NCBI GenBank assembly: GCA_019751815.1
Contig: JAIEMW010000004.1
Coordinates: forward strand, 167,933-231,932
Source: Cyanobacteriota bacterium
GTDB lineage: Bacteria > Cyanobacteriota > Vampirovibrionia > Vampirovibrionales > Vampirovibrionaceae
DNA length: 64,000 nt
Direction: 5' to 3'
The first letter of the stretch is position 1, and each line of letters starts with the position of its first letter. Of the stretch, positions 32,396 through 41,791 are shown piece by piece. The notes below the pieces were generated by a model that worked only from the letters and a program-made list of their open reading frames with translations, had not been told where the DNA came from and did not search any database. The translations under genes and the position numbers were made by a program.

Positions 32396-33523
32396 CTATG
32401 GAGTGGAGGGAACTTGGGGCTGCGGCTTATCCGTATCAGAAGGAGGGGCTGCGGGAGGAAGTTCCTGAGGGCTAATCGTTCCCTGCATTTGCAGAGAATT
32501 TTCCTCATCTGATTTAGGCTGCTCTGCTTTAGCAAGGTTCACTAAACCACTGGCAGAAGTCGAAACCAGCTCCGGCTGTTTTAAAGCATCTGGCGAGGCA
32601 ACACGAGGCAGCACGTTCACCCGTTTAACCAAAGTAGCCACACCGGTAAAGCGAATGGTCGGTCTCTCTTCGGCATCTTGGCCCACTTCCGTCAAACCAA
32701 TGGTCGCTGTCACCATCTCATTATGGTTTGTCTGGTTCGCCTGGAAGACTCGCTCTAAACTATTGTGCCGGTCAGATAATGAGCGAAAGCGCTCTTTTGG
32801 CGAAGTTTGAGGATATTGTAATGACTCTTTGGTGATAGAGGAAATGACCACATTGCCCGGCAATAGGTCTACATCGATTTTAGCGGTGTAGGGTTCCCCA
32901 GAAAAGACCAGGTCTGGGGCAGACAGGTTAACCTTGAGTTTTTGTGCCTCTCCGTAAGCAATAAAGGCATTTTCATAGACCGTAAAATCACTCTGGATTT
33001 CCCATGTCTTCCCAATTCGGTGCAAGAATAACAATCCGCGAGAACTGCTTTCCATTTTGCCTGTGGCGTTCATCACGGCTTCGTCCGTTTTAACACTGGC
33101 TTTGGCAGAATCCAGACTTTCAACCGTCGCCCAGTCTCCGTTAAAGCGAATTTCAAGGGTTTTAGAATCGTAATGGATATCGGGATAGGTTTTCCAGGTA
33201 TCTTGAATTAACTTCTGCACATCAGAAAGCGGCAGATTGTCCCCACTGGTAAACCGAGCTGAGTAATGCTTCAAGACACTGTCCATATCATGGCCGTTGG
33301 ATGCGTCCATCAGCTCGTGAATAACGGTTAAAACCTCCTGAACCTCAGGTGCTTTGGCATCGATACCCACCACATGAATATCCGCTGTTGCGTACTTGGC
33401 TGCTGGAGCGGCAGCCATTGCCGCGTGATTGAAAGAGGCACTGAAACAAGTCAGTAAGCAGACACCCAGAACCAGGTTTAGTGCATTGTTTACTGCATTC
33501 ATTCGCTCAAAAAAAGGTCGCAT
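32396..33523 (-). CDS. Secreted protein with an NTF2/SnoaL-like domain
   Basis: 375 residues. Signal peptide (about 1-37, NLVLGVCLLTCFSASFNHAAMA). Residues about 50-170 (VLTVIHELMDASNGHDMDSVLKHYS, IRFNGDWATVESLDSA, LHRIGKTWEIQSDFTVYENA) have the helix plus curved-sheet pattern of SnoaL/NTF2-like domains. A second beta-rich part (about 180-290) and a Pro/Ser-rich C-terminal tail follow. Probably a periplasmic or cell-surface binding protein; function not recognised. 8 bases upstream of lspA. Confidence 0.7.
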   Translation of the reverse strand: MRPFFERMNAVNNALNLVLGVCLLTCFSASFNHAAMAAAPAAKYATADIHVVGIDAKAPEVQEVLTVIHELMDASNGHDMDSVLKHYSARFTSGDNLPLSDVQKLIQDTWKTYPDIHYDSKTLEIRFNGDWATVESLDSAKASVKTDEAVMNATGKMESSSRGLLFLHRIGKTWEIQSDFTVYENAFIAYGEAQKLKVNLSAPDLVFSGEPYTAKIDVDLLPGNVVISSITKESLQYPQTSPKERFRSLSDRHNSLERVFQANQTNHNEMVTATIGLTEVGQDAEERPTIRFTGVATLVKRVNVLPRVASPDALKQPELVSTSASGLVNLAKAEQPKSDEENSLQMQGTISPQELPPAAPPSDTDKPQPQVPSTP

Positions 33524-33583
33524 CGCGGGGGCATCCTTACATCAGTGTGAATTGATCATGCCCCTCATTCTACAGCAGAAAGC

Positions 33584-34537
33584 TCAATTCAAGAAACTTA
33601 ATAGCGAAGGCTGAATGACCCGAGAAAGGACCTGCAAAGAACTCTGATACACATTTTGTTGAAAGTTCAGATCAGAGATCGTTTTCGGTAAATCCAAATC
33701 CTGAATACTGGAATATTCTTTGGTAAACGTATTTTTTCGTTGATCTAAACGGTTTTGAGCCAAGTCCAGACGGTTTTGAATAGAACCCACTGATGCCTTC
33801 TGGGCATCAACATTAGTCAGATCGGTGTCCAAATCATCTAAACGAAGCCGAATTTCTGGTAAATTACCGGCCTGGAGGTTCAGTTTGAGATTGACCAAAG
33901 TTTTCAGTAAACCCGTAGAACCCGCTGCAAAGGTAGGGGGGTCCCCGGCAAAGGTGACAGCCACATGACCAAACACAGCATCCCCGTTAACGTTAATGGT
34001 TTGAGCTACCCCGTCGCTGATCTCAATCTGGCGTTCGAAGGAGCCAGCCACATTGGCAGAGCCTGTATAGGTCACATCATCCACGGCCCGTGCAAAGGGA
34101 GCCGATCCGTTATTAAAGCCGGCAAAGATAAATTTGTCGCCCACTTTTGTGTTAGCAACTTGGACGGCCTGATTAATCAGCTGATCAATTTCTAGGGCAA
34201 TCGCATTGCGGCCCTGTTGGTTGGTGGACACGTTGGCCCCTTGAACGGCTAATTCTTTAGCGCGCGCAATAATATCCGTCACCGAAGTGAGAGATGAATC
34301 AGTGGTATTTAACTCAGAATTGGCCTGTGTAATGTTATCCGCATAGCGTTTGTCGTAATTGAGCGCATCCGTCACAGACAGCAGCCGACTAAATCCCAAA
34401 GGGTCATCAGAAGGACGGTTAATATTTTTATTGGTGCTTAATTTTTCTTGCAGTTTTGAGAGCAAGCTCGAATTGGCATTGAGATTATTAATACCCTGAT
34501 TTAGGAGAAAGGAAGTTGAAATCCGTCCGACACCCAT
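33584..34537 (-). CDS. flgL: Flagellar hook-filament junction protein FlgL
   Basis: Second junction protein between hook and filament (HAP3), exported by the flagellar apparatus. N-terminal flagellin-like domain (ISTSFLLNQGINNLNANSSL, KLSTNKNINRPSDDPLG) and C-terminal flagellin-like helix (LQVLSRVIQPSLLSFLN). 317 residues, typical. It is the last gene of the flagellar operon, 25 bases after flgK. Confidence 0.95.
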   Translation of the reverse strand: MGVGRISTSFLLNQGINNLNANSSLLSKLQEKLSTNKNINRPSDDPLGFSRLLSVTDALNYDKRYADNITQANSELNTTDSSLTSVTDIIARAKELAVQGANVSTNQQGRNAIALEIDQLINQAVQVANTKVGDKFIFAGFNNGSAPFARAVDDVTYTGSANVAGSFERQIEISDGVAQTINVNGDAVFGHVAVTFAGDPPTFAAGSTGLLKTLVNLKLNLQAGNLPEIRLRLDDLDTDLTNVDAQKASVGSIQNRLDLAQNRLDQRKNTFTKEYSSIQDLDLPKTISDLNFQQNVYQSSLQVLSRVIQPSLLSFLN

Positions 34538-34562
34538 GACAGTGGTGCTCCCTTAAACATTA

Positions 34563-36074
34563 CTACTGAACAATACTCAAAATACTTTCCATCATTTGAT
34601 CGAAAGTTTTTACCATTTTGGAAGAAGCCTCAAAAGCCCGTTGATAACGAACCAAATCAACCGCTTCTTGATCCGCATTGACCCCGGAAACACTTTGTCT
34701 TTGTTGATCCACGTTATTAACGGCATTGTTTTGGGCTGCATAGCGTGAATTATACTGGCTGGCATCAACCCCAAGTGACGAAAGAGTCGAATTTAAGTAT
34801 TGATCGAATTTAACCCCGGCCACTAAGCCCGTTGTTTTAAGTTGAGCAAGAGCCAAAGCGTTTCGTCCGTCACCTGGTCCAGCAAAGGCACCTGCGCCAC
34901 TGGCAGCAGCCAATAAATTCGGGTTAGCCACAATGTTACTATTGGCAGTATAGCCAAAGATAGCTAAAGGCGGTGTCACAGCGGGAGGCACAATAATTTG
35001 ATCGTTGGGGGCAACAGGAGTCGCTCCGGTTAAATCACGACCACCGGCCTGAAGGGCGTTTACTTGCGAGACCACGGCACCCAGCAGCGTGTCTAAATTA
35101 ACCAGTAGCCCTCGAACCGTTGTTTGCCCTGGACTGGCATTACCGGCCACATCCACATACGCTTTCAATTCTCCACCTTTAATAACGTTGGTTATATCTG
35201 TTGCGGGTGCAGTGACTGTTTGAATTAGTGTGGGTGTAAATTCTGAAGCCGGTGCTGCAGCTGGGTTTGCAACAGCCTGCAAACTATCGAGTTGCTGAAC
35301 GCCACTCACCATTAAATGGCCCGCAATCGTAACGTTCACTTGATTATTGGCGGTGTTATCGACCGTAATATCAATTTTTTTGGACAGTTGATCCAGAATC
35401 TGATCCCGTTGGTCCATCAAATCATTGGCCTGACCACCCGCAGAAACCACGGATAAAATTTGACGGTTCAGATCGGCCACACCGGCCAGCTGAGAATTCA
35501 CTTCACTAATCCCAACACCCAAACGGCTACTGGCGATACTACCGGCAACGGAACCACGACCGACCAACTCTAGCTGGAGATTATCCAGTTGGGTGGCATT
35601 ATCTTTAAAGGTATTCACCATATCCCCAGCCCGTTGCATAAAACTGGTTCTCGCAGCGGCATTTTCTGGGTTTTGGCTTAATTGCTGAGCGGCAGAAAAG
35701 AACGCCTGTAGTGAGGTATTAATTCCGTTATCACTGGGCTCTCCCACAAACGACTCGATCCGTCCAAGCGTACTTTTTTGTTGTGCATTAAAGCCTAATG
35801 TACTATTTTCAGCGCGAAATGACCGATCGAGATAGACATCACGAATACGGCTGATGCCTTGTACAATGGGCCCCTGACCCAACTGCAATCCATTTAACGG
35901 ACCTGATAATCCAGGAATGGAGTAGGGGTTTTCTGTCACTTGCACAATTTGTTGACGAGAATATCCGGGTGTATTGGCATTGGAGATGTTATGACCAATC
36001 ACATTCAAGCCGGTTTGCGCGGCAATTAAACCACGCTGAGCGTTAAATAGGGAAAAATTACCCGGAATGTACAT
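34563..36074 (-). CDS. flgK: Flagellar hook-associated protein FlgK
   Basis: HAP1, first junction protein. N-terminal rod-family motif FSLFNAQRGLIAAQTGLNVIG and NISNANTPGYSRQQ, and C-terminal AVDLVRYQRAFEASSKMVKTFDQMMESIL. 503 residues, within the usual 450-560. Between flgN (its chaperone) and flgL. Confidence 0.95.
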   Translation of the reverse strand: MYIPGNFSLFNAQRGLIAAQTGLNVIGHNISNANTPGYSRQQIVQVTENPYSIPGLSGPLNGLQLGQGPIVQGISRIRDVYLDRSFRAENSTLGFNAQQKSTLGRIESFVGEPSDNGINTSLQAFFSAAQQLSQNPENAAARTSFMQRAGDMVNTFKDNATQLDNLQLELVGRGSVAGSIASSRLGVGISEVNSQLAGVADLNRQILSVVSAGGQANDLMDQRDQILDQLSKKIDITVDNTANNQVNVTIAGHLMVSGVQQLDSLQAVANPAAAPASEFTPTLIQTVTAPATDITNVIKGGELKAYVDVAGNASPGQTTVRGLLVNLDTLLGAVVSQVNALQAGGRDLTGATPVAPNDQIIVPPAVTPPLAIFGYTANSNIVANPNLLAAASGAGAFAGPGDGRNALALAQLKTTGLVAGVKFDQYLNSTLSSLGVDASQYNSRYAAQNNAVNNVDQQRQSVSGVNADQEAVDLVRYQRAFEASSKMVKTFDQMMESILSIVQ

Positions 36075-36107
36075 AGGGTTGGTTCTCTCTCTCTTAAGTG
36101 TTTTTAG

Positions 36108-36647
36108 TTAGCCAGACGTTTGTATTGTCGAGTGAGTGAGATCACCCGATGCTGGAGACGATAAAATGGTTTGCTTATTACCACGAGGGGTATAGCCAGT
36201 TGCTTCTGGATTTAACACCGATGCAATATATTCCACCGTGGAGGAAATCCACTGAATGGAAAGTGAGATCAGTCCCCGATGACTTTGATTCATCGCTTGT
36301 GCGGTTTGCACCTGCCCGCGAAGTTCTTGACGCATTTGATTCAAGGCATGGGCATATTCTGGGCGAAAAGCAGTTAATAACTCGCTTAACGGGCGGTTGG
36401 GATCCAGCCCGTTCTCCTGAAGTAACTCTGTCCTTTGTGCCTCTAATTGACGCAGCTGTTGTGCCAGTCCCGTTAAGGTAATATCAATTTGCTGGAGTTT
36501 CCCGGCATCCCCTGCAATCAGTGTGGTATGCTTTTCCTGCAAATTCTGATTTACTTCGGCGTAGAGAACTGATTCTTGCTTCAGCAACGCAAGCAATTGT
36601 TCTGCGGTAATATCGGCGGGATTGTTTTGTTTATCTGAGTGCGTCAT
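36108..36647 (-). CDS. flgN: FlgN-like flagellar export chaperone
   Basis: FlgN-family chaperones keep FlgK and FlgL unfolded for export. 179 residues from the ATG at 36647 (AAGGA 9 bases upstream); predicted as two long antiparallel helices (LLALLKQESVLYAEVNQNLQ, LAQQLRQLEAQRTELLQEN), as in FlgN. The C-terminal 40 residues are unstructured. The position immediately upstream of flgK is the normal place of flgN. Sequence similarity of the family is low, so the call relies on helix pattern and context. Confidence 0.75.
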   Translation of the reverse strand: MTHSDKQNNPADITAEQLLALLKQESVLYAEVNQNLQEKHTTLIAGDAGKLQQIDITLTGLAQQLRQLEAQRTELLQENGLDPNRPLSELLTAFRPEYAHALNQMRQELRGQVQTAQAMNQSHRGLISLSIQWISSTVEYIASVLNPEATGYTPRGNKQTILSSPASGDLTHSTIQTSG

Positions 36648-36674
36648 CGCATCGGTTTCCTTATTACTATTTAT

Positions 36675-36702
36675 TAAGCCCTTTAGTCTAAGCCCTGTAG
36701 TC
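36675..36702. repeat. 14-bp tandem duplication over a stop codon
   Basis: TAAGCCCTTTAGTC (36675-36688) then TAAGCCCTGTAGTC (36689-36702), 13 of 14 identical. The stop codon of the gene at 36688-37005 (minus-strand TAG, 36690-36688) falls at the junction. Confidence 0.85.
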
Positions 36703-37005
36703 AGCAAGTAGGCTGCTGCCGTGAAAATAAGCCCGTTCTATATCTTTGTGAGTGACACCAATAAGACCGACCTGTTTTGCCACTGATTGAATATCTTCAA
36801 AGGGGATAACCGGTGGAGAAAGTAAGGTAGACGTCTTAGTGGGTGTTACTTCTTTACTGGATGGGGTCTTTAGATTGGCATCCAGTGCTGACTGGAAATC
36901 ATCCTCCTGTGATAAGGACTGTGCATCTTGTCTGGCACGAGGGCGAAACGCCTGTTGAACCTGAAAAGCTGAAAGTGATCGAAATCCCTGAATTGACTCT
37001 GTCAC
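36688..37005 (-). CDS. Unrecognised small protein at the flgM position of the flagellar operon
   Basis: 105 residues, start GTG at 37005 with a GAGGTGG stretch upstream. The N-terminal two thirds are polar and likely disordered; the C-terminal part IPFEDIQSVAKQVGLIGVTHKDIERAYFHGSSLLADY is conserved-looking and helical. Between flgJ and flgN, genomes often carry flgM (anti-sigma-28), which is likewise a disordered protein with C-terminal helices; I do not see the usual FlgM sequence pattern, so I leave it unnamed. Confidence 0.65.
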   Translation of the reverse strand: MTESIQGFRSLSAFQVQQAFRPRARQDAQSLSQEDDFQSALDANLKTPSSKEVTPTKTSTLLSPPVIPFEDIQSVAKQVGLIGVTHKDIERAYFHGSSLLADYRA

Positions 37006-37029
37006 TGTAAACCACCACCTCTAGATTAT

Positions 37030-37386
37030 TTAAGAATCGAGTTTTTGTGCTTTCGCGGATTGTTCCATTTGTTTGTAAACTGTTTCTGCCAGACCCAACC
37101 CGCTACCGCCAGCCCGCTGGCTCATTTGCAACGCAATTTGTTGGTTGAGCATCCCCCGAAACGATTCTTCAGCAGGACCACCCGAGAACATCCCGTCGTG
37201 CTGAACCGTCTTATCCATCGCATCGACCAGCTGTTGAATAAAAATGGCTTCAAATTCCTGGGCCGTTTTCTTCATCTTGGCCTTATCGGCCGATTGGCTG
37301 GAATGTGTCGCCGATTCTCCCAACTGCTTAAGTTGCGTCAGGTTTAAAGACGTCGTATTGGGTAAATTGCAGTTCAATCCGTCCAT
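37030..37386 (-). CDS. flgJ: FlgJ N-terminal rod-binding protein (no muramidase domain)
   Basis: Rod cap/scaffold. 118 residues match only the rod-binding domain: KKTAQEFEAIFIQQLVDAMDKTV, then FRGMLNQQIALQMSQRAGGSGLGLAETVYKQM. The C-terminal glucosaminidase domain of enteric FlgJ is missing, which is common outside gamma/betaproteobacteria; a separate lytic transglycosylase gene heads this operon. 58 bases after flgI. Confidence 0.9.
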   Translation of the reverse strand: MDGLNCNLPNTTSLNLTQLKQLGESATHSSQSADKAKMKKTAQEFEAIFIQQLVDAMDKTVQHDGMFSGGPAEESFRGMLNQQIALQMSQRAGGSGLGLAETVYKQMEQSAKAQKLDS

Positions 37387-37444
37387 ATAGTTCTCATGTT
37401 GCCGCTTTTGTCATCAAACGTATTCCTCTGTTTGGAGGATCTTT

Positions 37445-38581
37445 TTAAATAATCTCTAAAGTGGCTTCCAGACTGCCTGCAGCCTTCAGTGCCTGCAAGA
37501 TGGAAATGAGATCACTGGGGGTGACCCCGATATTATTGAGCGCCGTCACCAGGTCATTCAATGTGGCATTGGCCTTGAGCTCAATCAAAGAACCCGTTTG
37601 TTCTTTAATATCAATTTGGCTGTTGGTCACCCCGATACTTTGACCCGATGTGGCCAGAGCCCCTGGCTGAGAGACCGCATTGGTTGTATTGACGGTAACC
37701 GTAATCCCACCGTGTGCCACTGCTGCCGGTAATAGATGGACACCGTTACCAATCACAATAGTCCCCGTTCTTTCATTCACAATTACCTTGGCCACTTCCT
37801 GGGTAGAGTCGACATCCAGATTCTCAATCAAGGACAAGAAAGCAACCCGGTTGTACTGATACTTTTCAGGCCAACTAATCCGGACTGTACCACCGTCCAC
37901 CGCACTGGCAGGGGAAAGTTTTTGGCTGACAAGATCGGCAATCCGACCCGCCAATGTATAGTCAGAACGGTTTAAAACCAGATCAAACCCAGTGTCATCA
38001 CCCAAATCAGTGGCAATATCTCTTTCCAAAATCGCCCCATTCGGTACACGGCCCGAGGTGGTAATGGCCGTTCTCTTAGAAGAACCACTGGCTGAGACCG
38101 AGACCCCACCCACAGAGATAGGACCTTGAGCAGTGGCAACAATTTCCCCACTAGGAGCCTGTAGTTGTGTACTTACGAGTACACCGCCTTCTAAACTTTT
38201 GGCGTCCGCCATCGATGAAACCGTAACATCTAAGGTGTCCCCGGATTTTGCAAAAGGAGGGACAATGGCAGTGACCATCACAGTGGCCGCATTGACTGCA
38301 CGAACGTCGTTTTGGTTGTTGAGACGGCCACCAAAATTTTGGATTAAATTATACGACGTGCTTTGGGTGGAGATACTTTGGTCTCCGGTTCTGCTTAAAC
38401 CAACCACCAAACCAAACCCAACGAGTTGGTTTGATCGAACACCCTTGATATGGGTGATATCTTTAATCCGCAATTTACTGGCATAAGTCGGAGAAGGAAC
38501 AACCAGCGCTGAAGAAGCAAGCAGTGCAGCCGCCATTACAACCCGACAAAATTTATGGAACTGTGACGAAATCATGATCAT
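37445..38581 (-). CDS. flgI: Flagellar P-ring protein FlgI
   Basis: Builds the peptidoglycan-level bushing. Start ATG at 38581 with GAGGTG 7 bases upstream; this leaves a normal signal peptide (CRVVMAAALLASSALVVPSP...YA). Signatures: LRIKDITHIKGVRSNQLVGFGLVVGL, RTGDQ, and repeats typical of the family (VNAATVMVTAIVPPFAKSGD, ERDIATDLGDDTGFDLVLN). 378 residues, usual size. A P ring implies a peptidoglycan layer with an outer membrane. Confidence 0.95.
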   Translation of the reverse strand: MIMISSQFHKFCRVVMAAALLASSALVVPSPTYASKLRIKDITHIKGVRSNQLVGFGLVVGLSRTGDQSISTQSTSYNLIQNFGGRLNNQNDVRAVNAATVMVTAIVPPFAKSGDTLDVTVSSMADAKSLEGGVLVSTQLQAPSGEIVATAQGPISVGGVSVSASGSSKRTAITTSGRVPNGAILERDIATDLGDDTGFDLVLNRSDYTLAGRIADLVSQKLSPASAVDGGTVRISWPEKYQYNRVAFLSLIENLDVDSTQEVAKVIVNERTGTIVIGNGVHLLPAAVAHGGITVTVNTTNAVSQPGALATSGQSIGVTNSQIDIKEQTGSLIELKANATLNDLVTALNNIGVTPSDLISILQALKAAGSLEATLEII

Positions 38582-38615
38582 CCCTGAGCACCTCTCTGCT
38601 TGACACAATAAAAAT

Positions 38616-39278
38616 CTAGTTAAAAAATTGATACATCTTGTTAATAAAGCCATCGTTATTTTGACGGCTGATCACCCCACGCCCGCTTGAGGCAATTTGG
38701 AAGTTGGCCACTTGCGCGGATGGAATCTTATTGGTTTTATCCAAATAAAATGGGTTCACAATCCCTGATACTGTGAGTTGAATATTTTCCTTATTCATCA
38801 AGACCATTTTTTGTCCTTGTATGACCAGATGGCCATTGGGAAGAACTTGCACGACTTGACAAGTAATTGAATCTTTGAATGAGTATGTCCTACTGGCATC
38901 TGTTGTGTTGGTAAGCGCATTGGCATTATTGACACCGGTAATGGTGGGGACGTTCAAGCGCTTGGAGACACCTAAGTTGTGGAGAATTTGATTAAAAAAA
39001 GTGGTTCCATTTTGAGTTAAGGTGTGGGTTTTTCCGACATCAAATTTGGCTTCGTCTTTACTTTCTGTGGTCTCACTAATCGTTATGGTCACAATATCAC
39101 CCACCTGATTGGGGGTTGGAGGGGCATACAAAGAATGACGAATGTAGCCAGGCTGTGAATACGCTTGGCTTACATTAGCGCGAAATAAGGATTCAGCCTG
39201 CACAGATGACGTATTAGTAACGGCACTGAGAATGCCGATAGACATAGCGCACACTGCCATAAAGGATTTAATTCTCAT
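38616..39278 (-). CDS. flgH: Flagellar L-ring protein FlgH, apparently without a lipobox
   Basis: Outer-membrane bushing of the rod. From the ATG at 39278 (AGGGA about 10 bases upstream) it has 220 residues. The core motif is present (PNQVGDIVTITISETTESKDE; VVQVLPNGHLVIQG; INKMYQFFN-like end). The signal sequence ends VQAES and looks like a signal peptidase I site; no L-x-G/A-C lipobox is visible, while enteric FlgH is a lipoprotein. The frame is open to 39428, where it would overlap flgA. Confidence 0.92.
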   Translation of the reverse strand: MRIKSFMAVCAMSIGILSAVTNTSSVQAESLFRANVSQAYSQPGYIRHSLYAPPTPNQVGDIVTITISETTESKDEAKFDVGKTHTLTQNGTTFFNQILHNLGVSKRLNVPTITGVNNANALTNTTDASRTYSFKDSITCQVVQVLPNGHLVIQGQKMVLMNKENIQLTVSGIVNPFYLDKTNKIPSAQVANFQIASSGRGVISRQNNDGFINKMYQFFN

Positions 39279-39312
39279 CTCTCTTGTTTCCCTAAATTCT
39301 GCTAACGAAATA

Positions 39313-40122
39313 TTAAATATTGACCTCGACATGATTTTTTTTGACCACACGAGCGGTATAGTATCTATCTCGGTTAAGTCTGTTTTGTACCCGAACCGTT
39401 TGACCAATCCGCCCTTCATCGAGAGCAATTCCCATCAACGTAATTTCAAAGCCTTTATCACATTTCAGCGTCACCCACACTTCTTCATTTCGGCGAACAT
39501 CCGGTGGGATCAGAATTTGGCGCCTATCAAGCAAATCTCCGGGGCGTAGCGGAATACGAGCTGCATATTGTGGCCATTCATTGGGCGGCATGGAAACAAG
39601 ATTGGGGAGCTGAATACTAACATCTCTGTTCTCTTGGGCGACATCCGCCCGTTCTATCAATTGCCCCGGCATAATGGCATTACGCAAAACCCAAACCGGT
39701 TTTTGGATGGTGATTTCAACCGGCACGGCCAGATCAACTGACTGTCCACCTTCCATAAGACGCGCTTTAACAATCACCCGATTACTATAGAAGTGAGCCA
39801 ATGAGGAGCTGAGTTCCCACTGGACGTGAGCCGGGAGATCCGCAGTTAGAAACTTGACTGGCGCCCCCAGAACACGACCTGATTTGATCGTCACAGAGGC
39901 ATTCGTCTTGGGCTCTAAATACCGCGACTGAAGTTCAGCATGGACAAATTGTGCGATTTTTTTTTGAACCTGTGTCTCGTTTATCTGCACTTCTGCAGAA
40001 ACGACAGAAAACAACTGACTAGGCAAGAGAGCGACGACAGCCCACATGGCGATGCAAACATGAGCGCGCAGTCTATCTATTAAGAGGGGGAAACGCAAAA
40101 TAATTGCCTTTATTTTAATCAC
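39313..40122 (-). CDS. flgA: FlgA, periplasmic chaperone of P-ring assembly
   Basis: SAF-domain protein required for FlgI assembly. N-terminal hydrophobic leader (about 20-43), a variable middle, then the SAF/C-terminal region VLRNAIMPGQLIERADVAQ, RIPLRPGDLLDRRQI and GIALDEGRIGQTVRVQN. 269 residues. GTG start at 40122, 5 bases after the flgG stop. Its stop is 34 bases before the chosen flgH start. Confidence 0.9.
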   Translation of the reverse strand: MIKIKAIILRFPLLIDRLRAHVCIAMWAVVALLPSQLFSVVSAEVQINETQVQKKIAQFVHAELQSRYLEPKTNASVTIKSGRVLGAPVKFLTADLPAHVQWELSSSLAHFYSNRVIVKARLMEGGQSVDLAVPVEITIQKPVWVLRNAIMPGQLIERADVAQENRDVSIQLPNLVSMPPNEWPQYAARIPLRPGDLLDRRQILIPPDVRRNEEVWVTLKCDKGFEITLMGIALDEGRIGQTVRVQNRLNRDRYYTARVVKKNHVEVNI

Positions 40123-40127
40123 GAAAC

Positions 40128-40922
40128 CTATCGAATAATATTGGTGACAGATTGCAACACCTGATCAGATGATTTAATCACGTTCGTATTGGCTTCAAAC
40201 GCACGTTGAGCCGTAATTAACCCGATCAATTCTTCGACAATCTGGACATTGGATGTTTCAATAAACCCTTGATTGGTAGTTGTACGGGCAAAATCTCCTT
40301 GTCCCGGTTGTCCCACAATAGGGGTCCCAGAAGCAGGGGTTTCCACAAAAATATTACGACCAATACTTTCCAAACCAGCAGAGTTAGAAAAACGGGCCAA
40401 CTGTAATTGAGCCACTTGACTTAATGTTTGAGAGCCCGCTTGTCGAATAGAGACAGCTCCGTTAATACCGATCGAAACTTCGGTGGTATTGGGAGGAATA
40501 ATTACACTGGGAATCAGCGGATAGCCATCACTGGTCACCAGGGTACCATTGGCATCCCGCTTAAATGTCCCGTCTCGAGAGTAACCCACTTCTCCACTGT
40601 TCAGTTGGACTTGGAAAAAGCCCTCACCTTGAATCGCTAGATCCAAAGAGTTTCCAGTTTGAGTAAAAGCACCTGGGGTGAACACCCGTTGTGTGGCAGA
40701 AATACCCACACCCAAACCCACTTGGATACCCGTTGGTGTGGTCGTCCCTTGTTGTCCCAAAACGCCCGCTGCACGAAATGTTTGGCTGAGTAAATCCTGA
40801 AATTCGGCACGAACTTTTTTATAGCCATTGGTGTTCACGTTAGAGACGTTGTTGGCGATAACATCAATATTAAACTGTTGGCTTTGAGCCCCGGTGGCTG
40901 CGGTATAAAGTGCACGTAACAT
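40128..40922 (-). CDS. flgG: Flagellar distal rod protein FlgG
   Basis: 264 residues (enteric FlgG is 260). N-terminal rod motif MLRALYTAATGAQSQQFNID and NNVSNVNTNGYKKVRAEFQD; C-terminal SNVQIVEELIGLITAQRAFEANTNVIKSSDQVL, diagnostic for FlgG. 53 bases after the FlgF-like gene. Confidence 0.95.
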   Translation of the reverse strand: MLRALYTAATGAQSQQFNIDVIANNVSNVNTNGYKKVRAEFQDLLSQTFRAAGVLGQQGTTTPTGIQVGLGVGISATQRVFTPGAFTQTGNSLDLAIQGEGFFQVQLNSGEVGYSRDGTFKRDANGTLVTSDGYPLIPSVIIPPNTTEVSIGINGAVSIRQAGSQTLSQVAQLQLARFSNSAGLESIGRNIFVETPASGTPIVGQPGQGDFARTTTNQGFIETSNVQIVEELIGLITAQRAFEANTNVIKSSDQVLQSVTNIIR

Positions 40923-40975
40923 CGGATTTTACTCCCTATTTTATTAATTAAATCTGGCGTTAAATTCTCTCTCAA

Positions 40976-41758
40976 TTATTTATAGCGGCCGACCTCATTG
41001 ACGGCCTTCTGAAGCGTTTCGTTATGAACCTGAATATTTTTTTGCAACATATCGTACGTCCTAAGCCCCGTAATGGAGTTGACGATTTCATTAATCATGT
41101 TGGTATTGGATAATTCCAACTCTCCCTGGGTCAGACTGTAAGGAGGGCGCTTCGAATTACTGGGGGCCGGTAATTTTTGCGCCCCTTCTTGGGCCCTATA
41201 CACACTGCCGCCAACACGATCTAATGCCTGATTATTGGCAAAACGAGAAATCTGAACATATTGAGGAGAAGATCCTTCCGCCCCAATTTGGCTAATTAAT
41301 CCATTGGAATCAATCTTAAATTCTTTTCCCAGGGCCACTTTGACATTGCCACCCCCGGCATTCTGTAAAAAATGGCCTTCAACGGTACGGATATTTCCAT
41401 TGGCATCCAAATGGAAAGACCCATTGCGGGTATAGAGTTCTTCACCTTTGTCATTTTTGAGCGTAAAAAATCCATCCCCTTCAATCGCCACATTCAGAGG
41501 ATTTCCAGTACGCTGTACCTCACCTTGACCAAAATTGGTGGTGGTTGCATACACGCGCTCTCCGTTGCTGAGCTCTCCAATTTGGGTAGAACCCTCAGGA
41601 GTTAAGCGCTGCATCAAAACATCAGAGAAATTTTGAAAGTGAGCCGTACTCTTTTTAAAGCCTGCTGTATTCACATTGGCAATATTATCGGCCATAGTAT
41701 CCGTCATCGTCATATTGGCGATCATGGCTGATGCGGCTGTATAAATACCTCGTAACAT
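40976..41758 (-). CDS. flgF: Flagellar proximal rod protein FlgF-like
   Basis: 260 residues, paralogous to FlgG: MLRGIYTAASAMIANMTMTD, DNIANVNTAGFKKSTAHFQ, and the end NMINEIVNSITGLRTYDMLQKNIQVHNETL. The order flgF-flgG-flgA-flgH-flgI supports FlgF. The second gene of the operon, 33 bases after the transglycosylase. Confidence 0.88.
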   Translation of the reverse strand: MLRGIYTAASAMIANMTMTDTMADNIANVNTAGFKKSTAHFQNFSDVLMQRLTPEGSTQIGELSNGERVYATTTNFGQGEVQRTGNPLNVAIEGDGFFTLKNDKGEELYTRNGSFHLDANGNIRTVEGHFLQNAGGGNVKVALGKEFKIDSNGLISQIGAEGSSPQYVQISRFANNQALDRVGGSVYRAQEGAQKLPAPSNSKRPPYSLTQGELELSNTNMINEIVNSITGLRTYDMLQKNIQVHNETLQKAVNEVGRYK

Positions 41759-41791
41759 CCCGGTTTATCCTCTTAAAGTTTTGGCTGAAAA

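Noticed and set aside
38582-38653. Longer FlgI start at 38653
   Set aside because: It would overlap flgH and spoil the signal peptide; ATG 38581 has GAGGTG at 7 bases.
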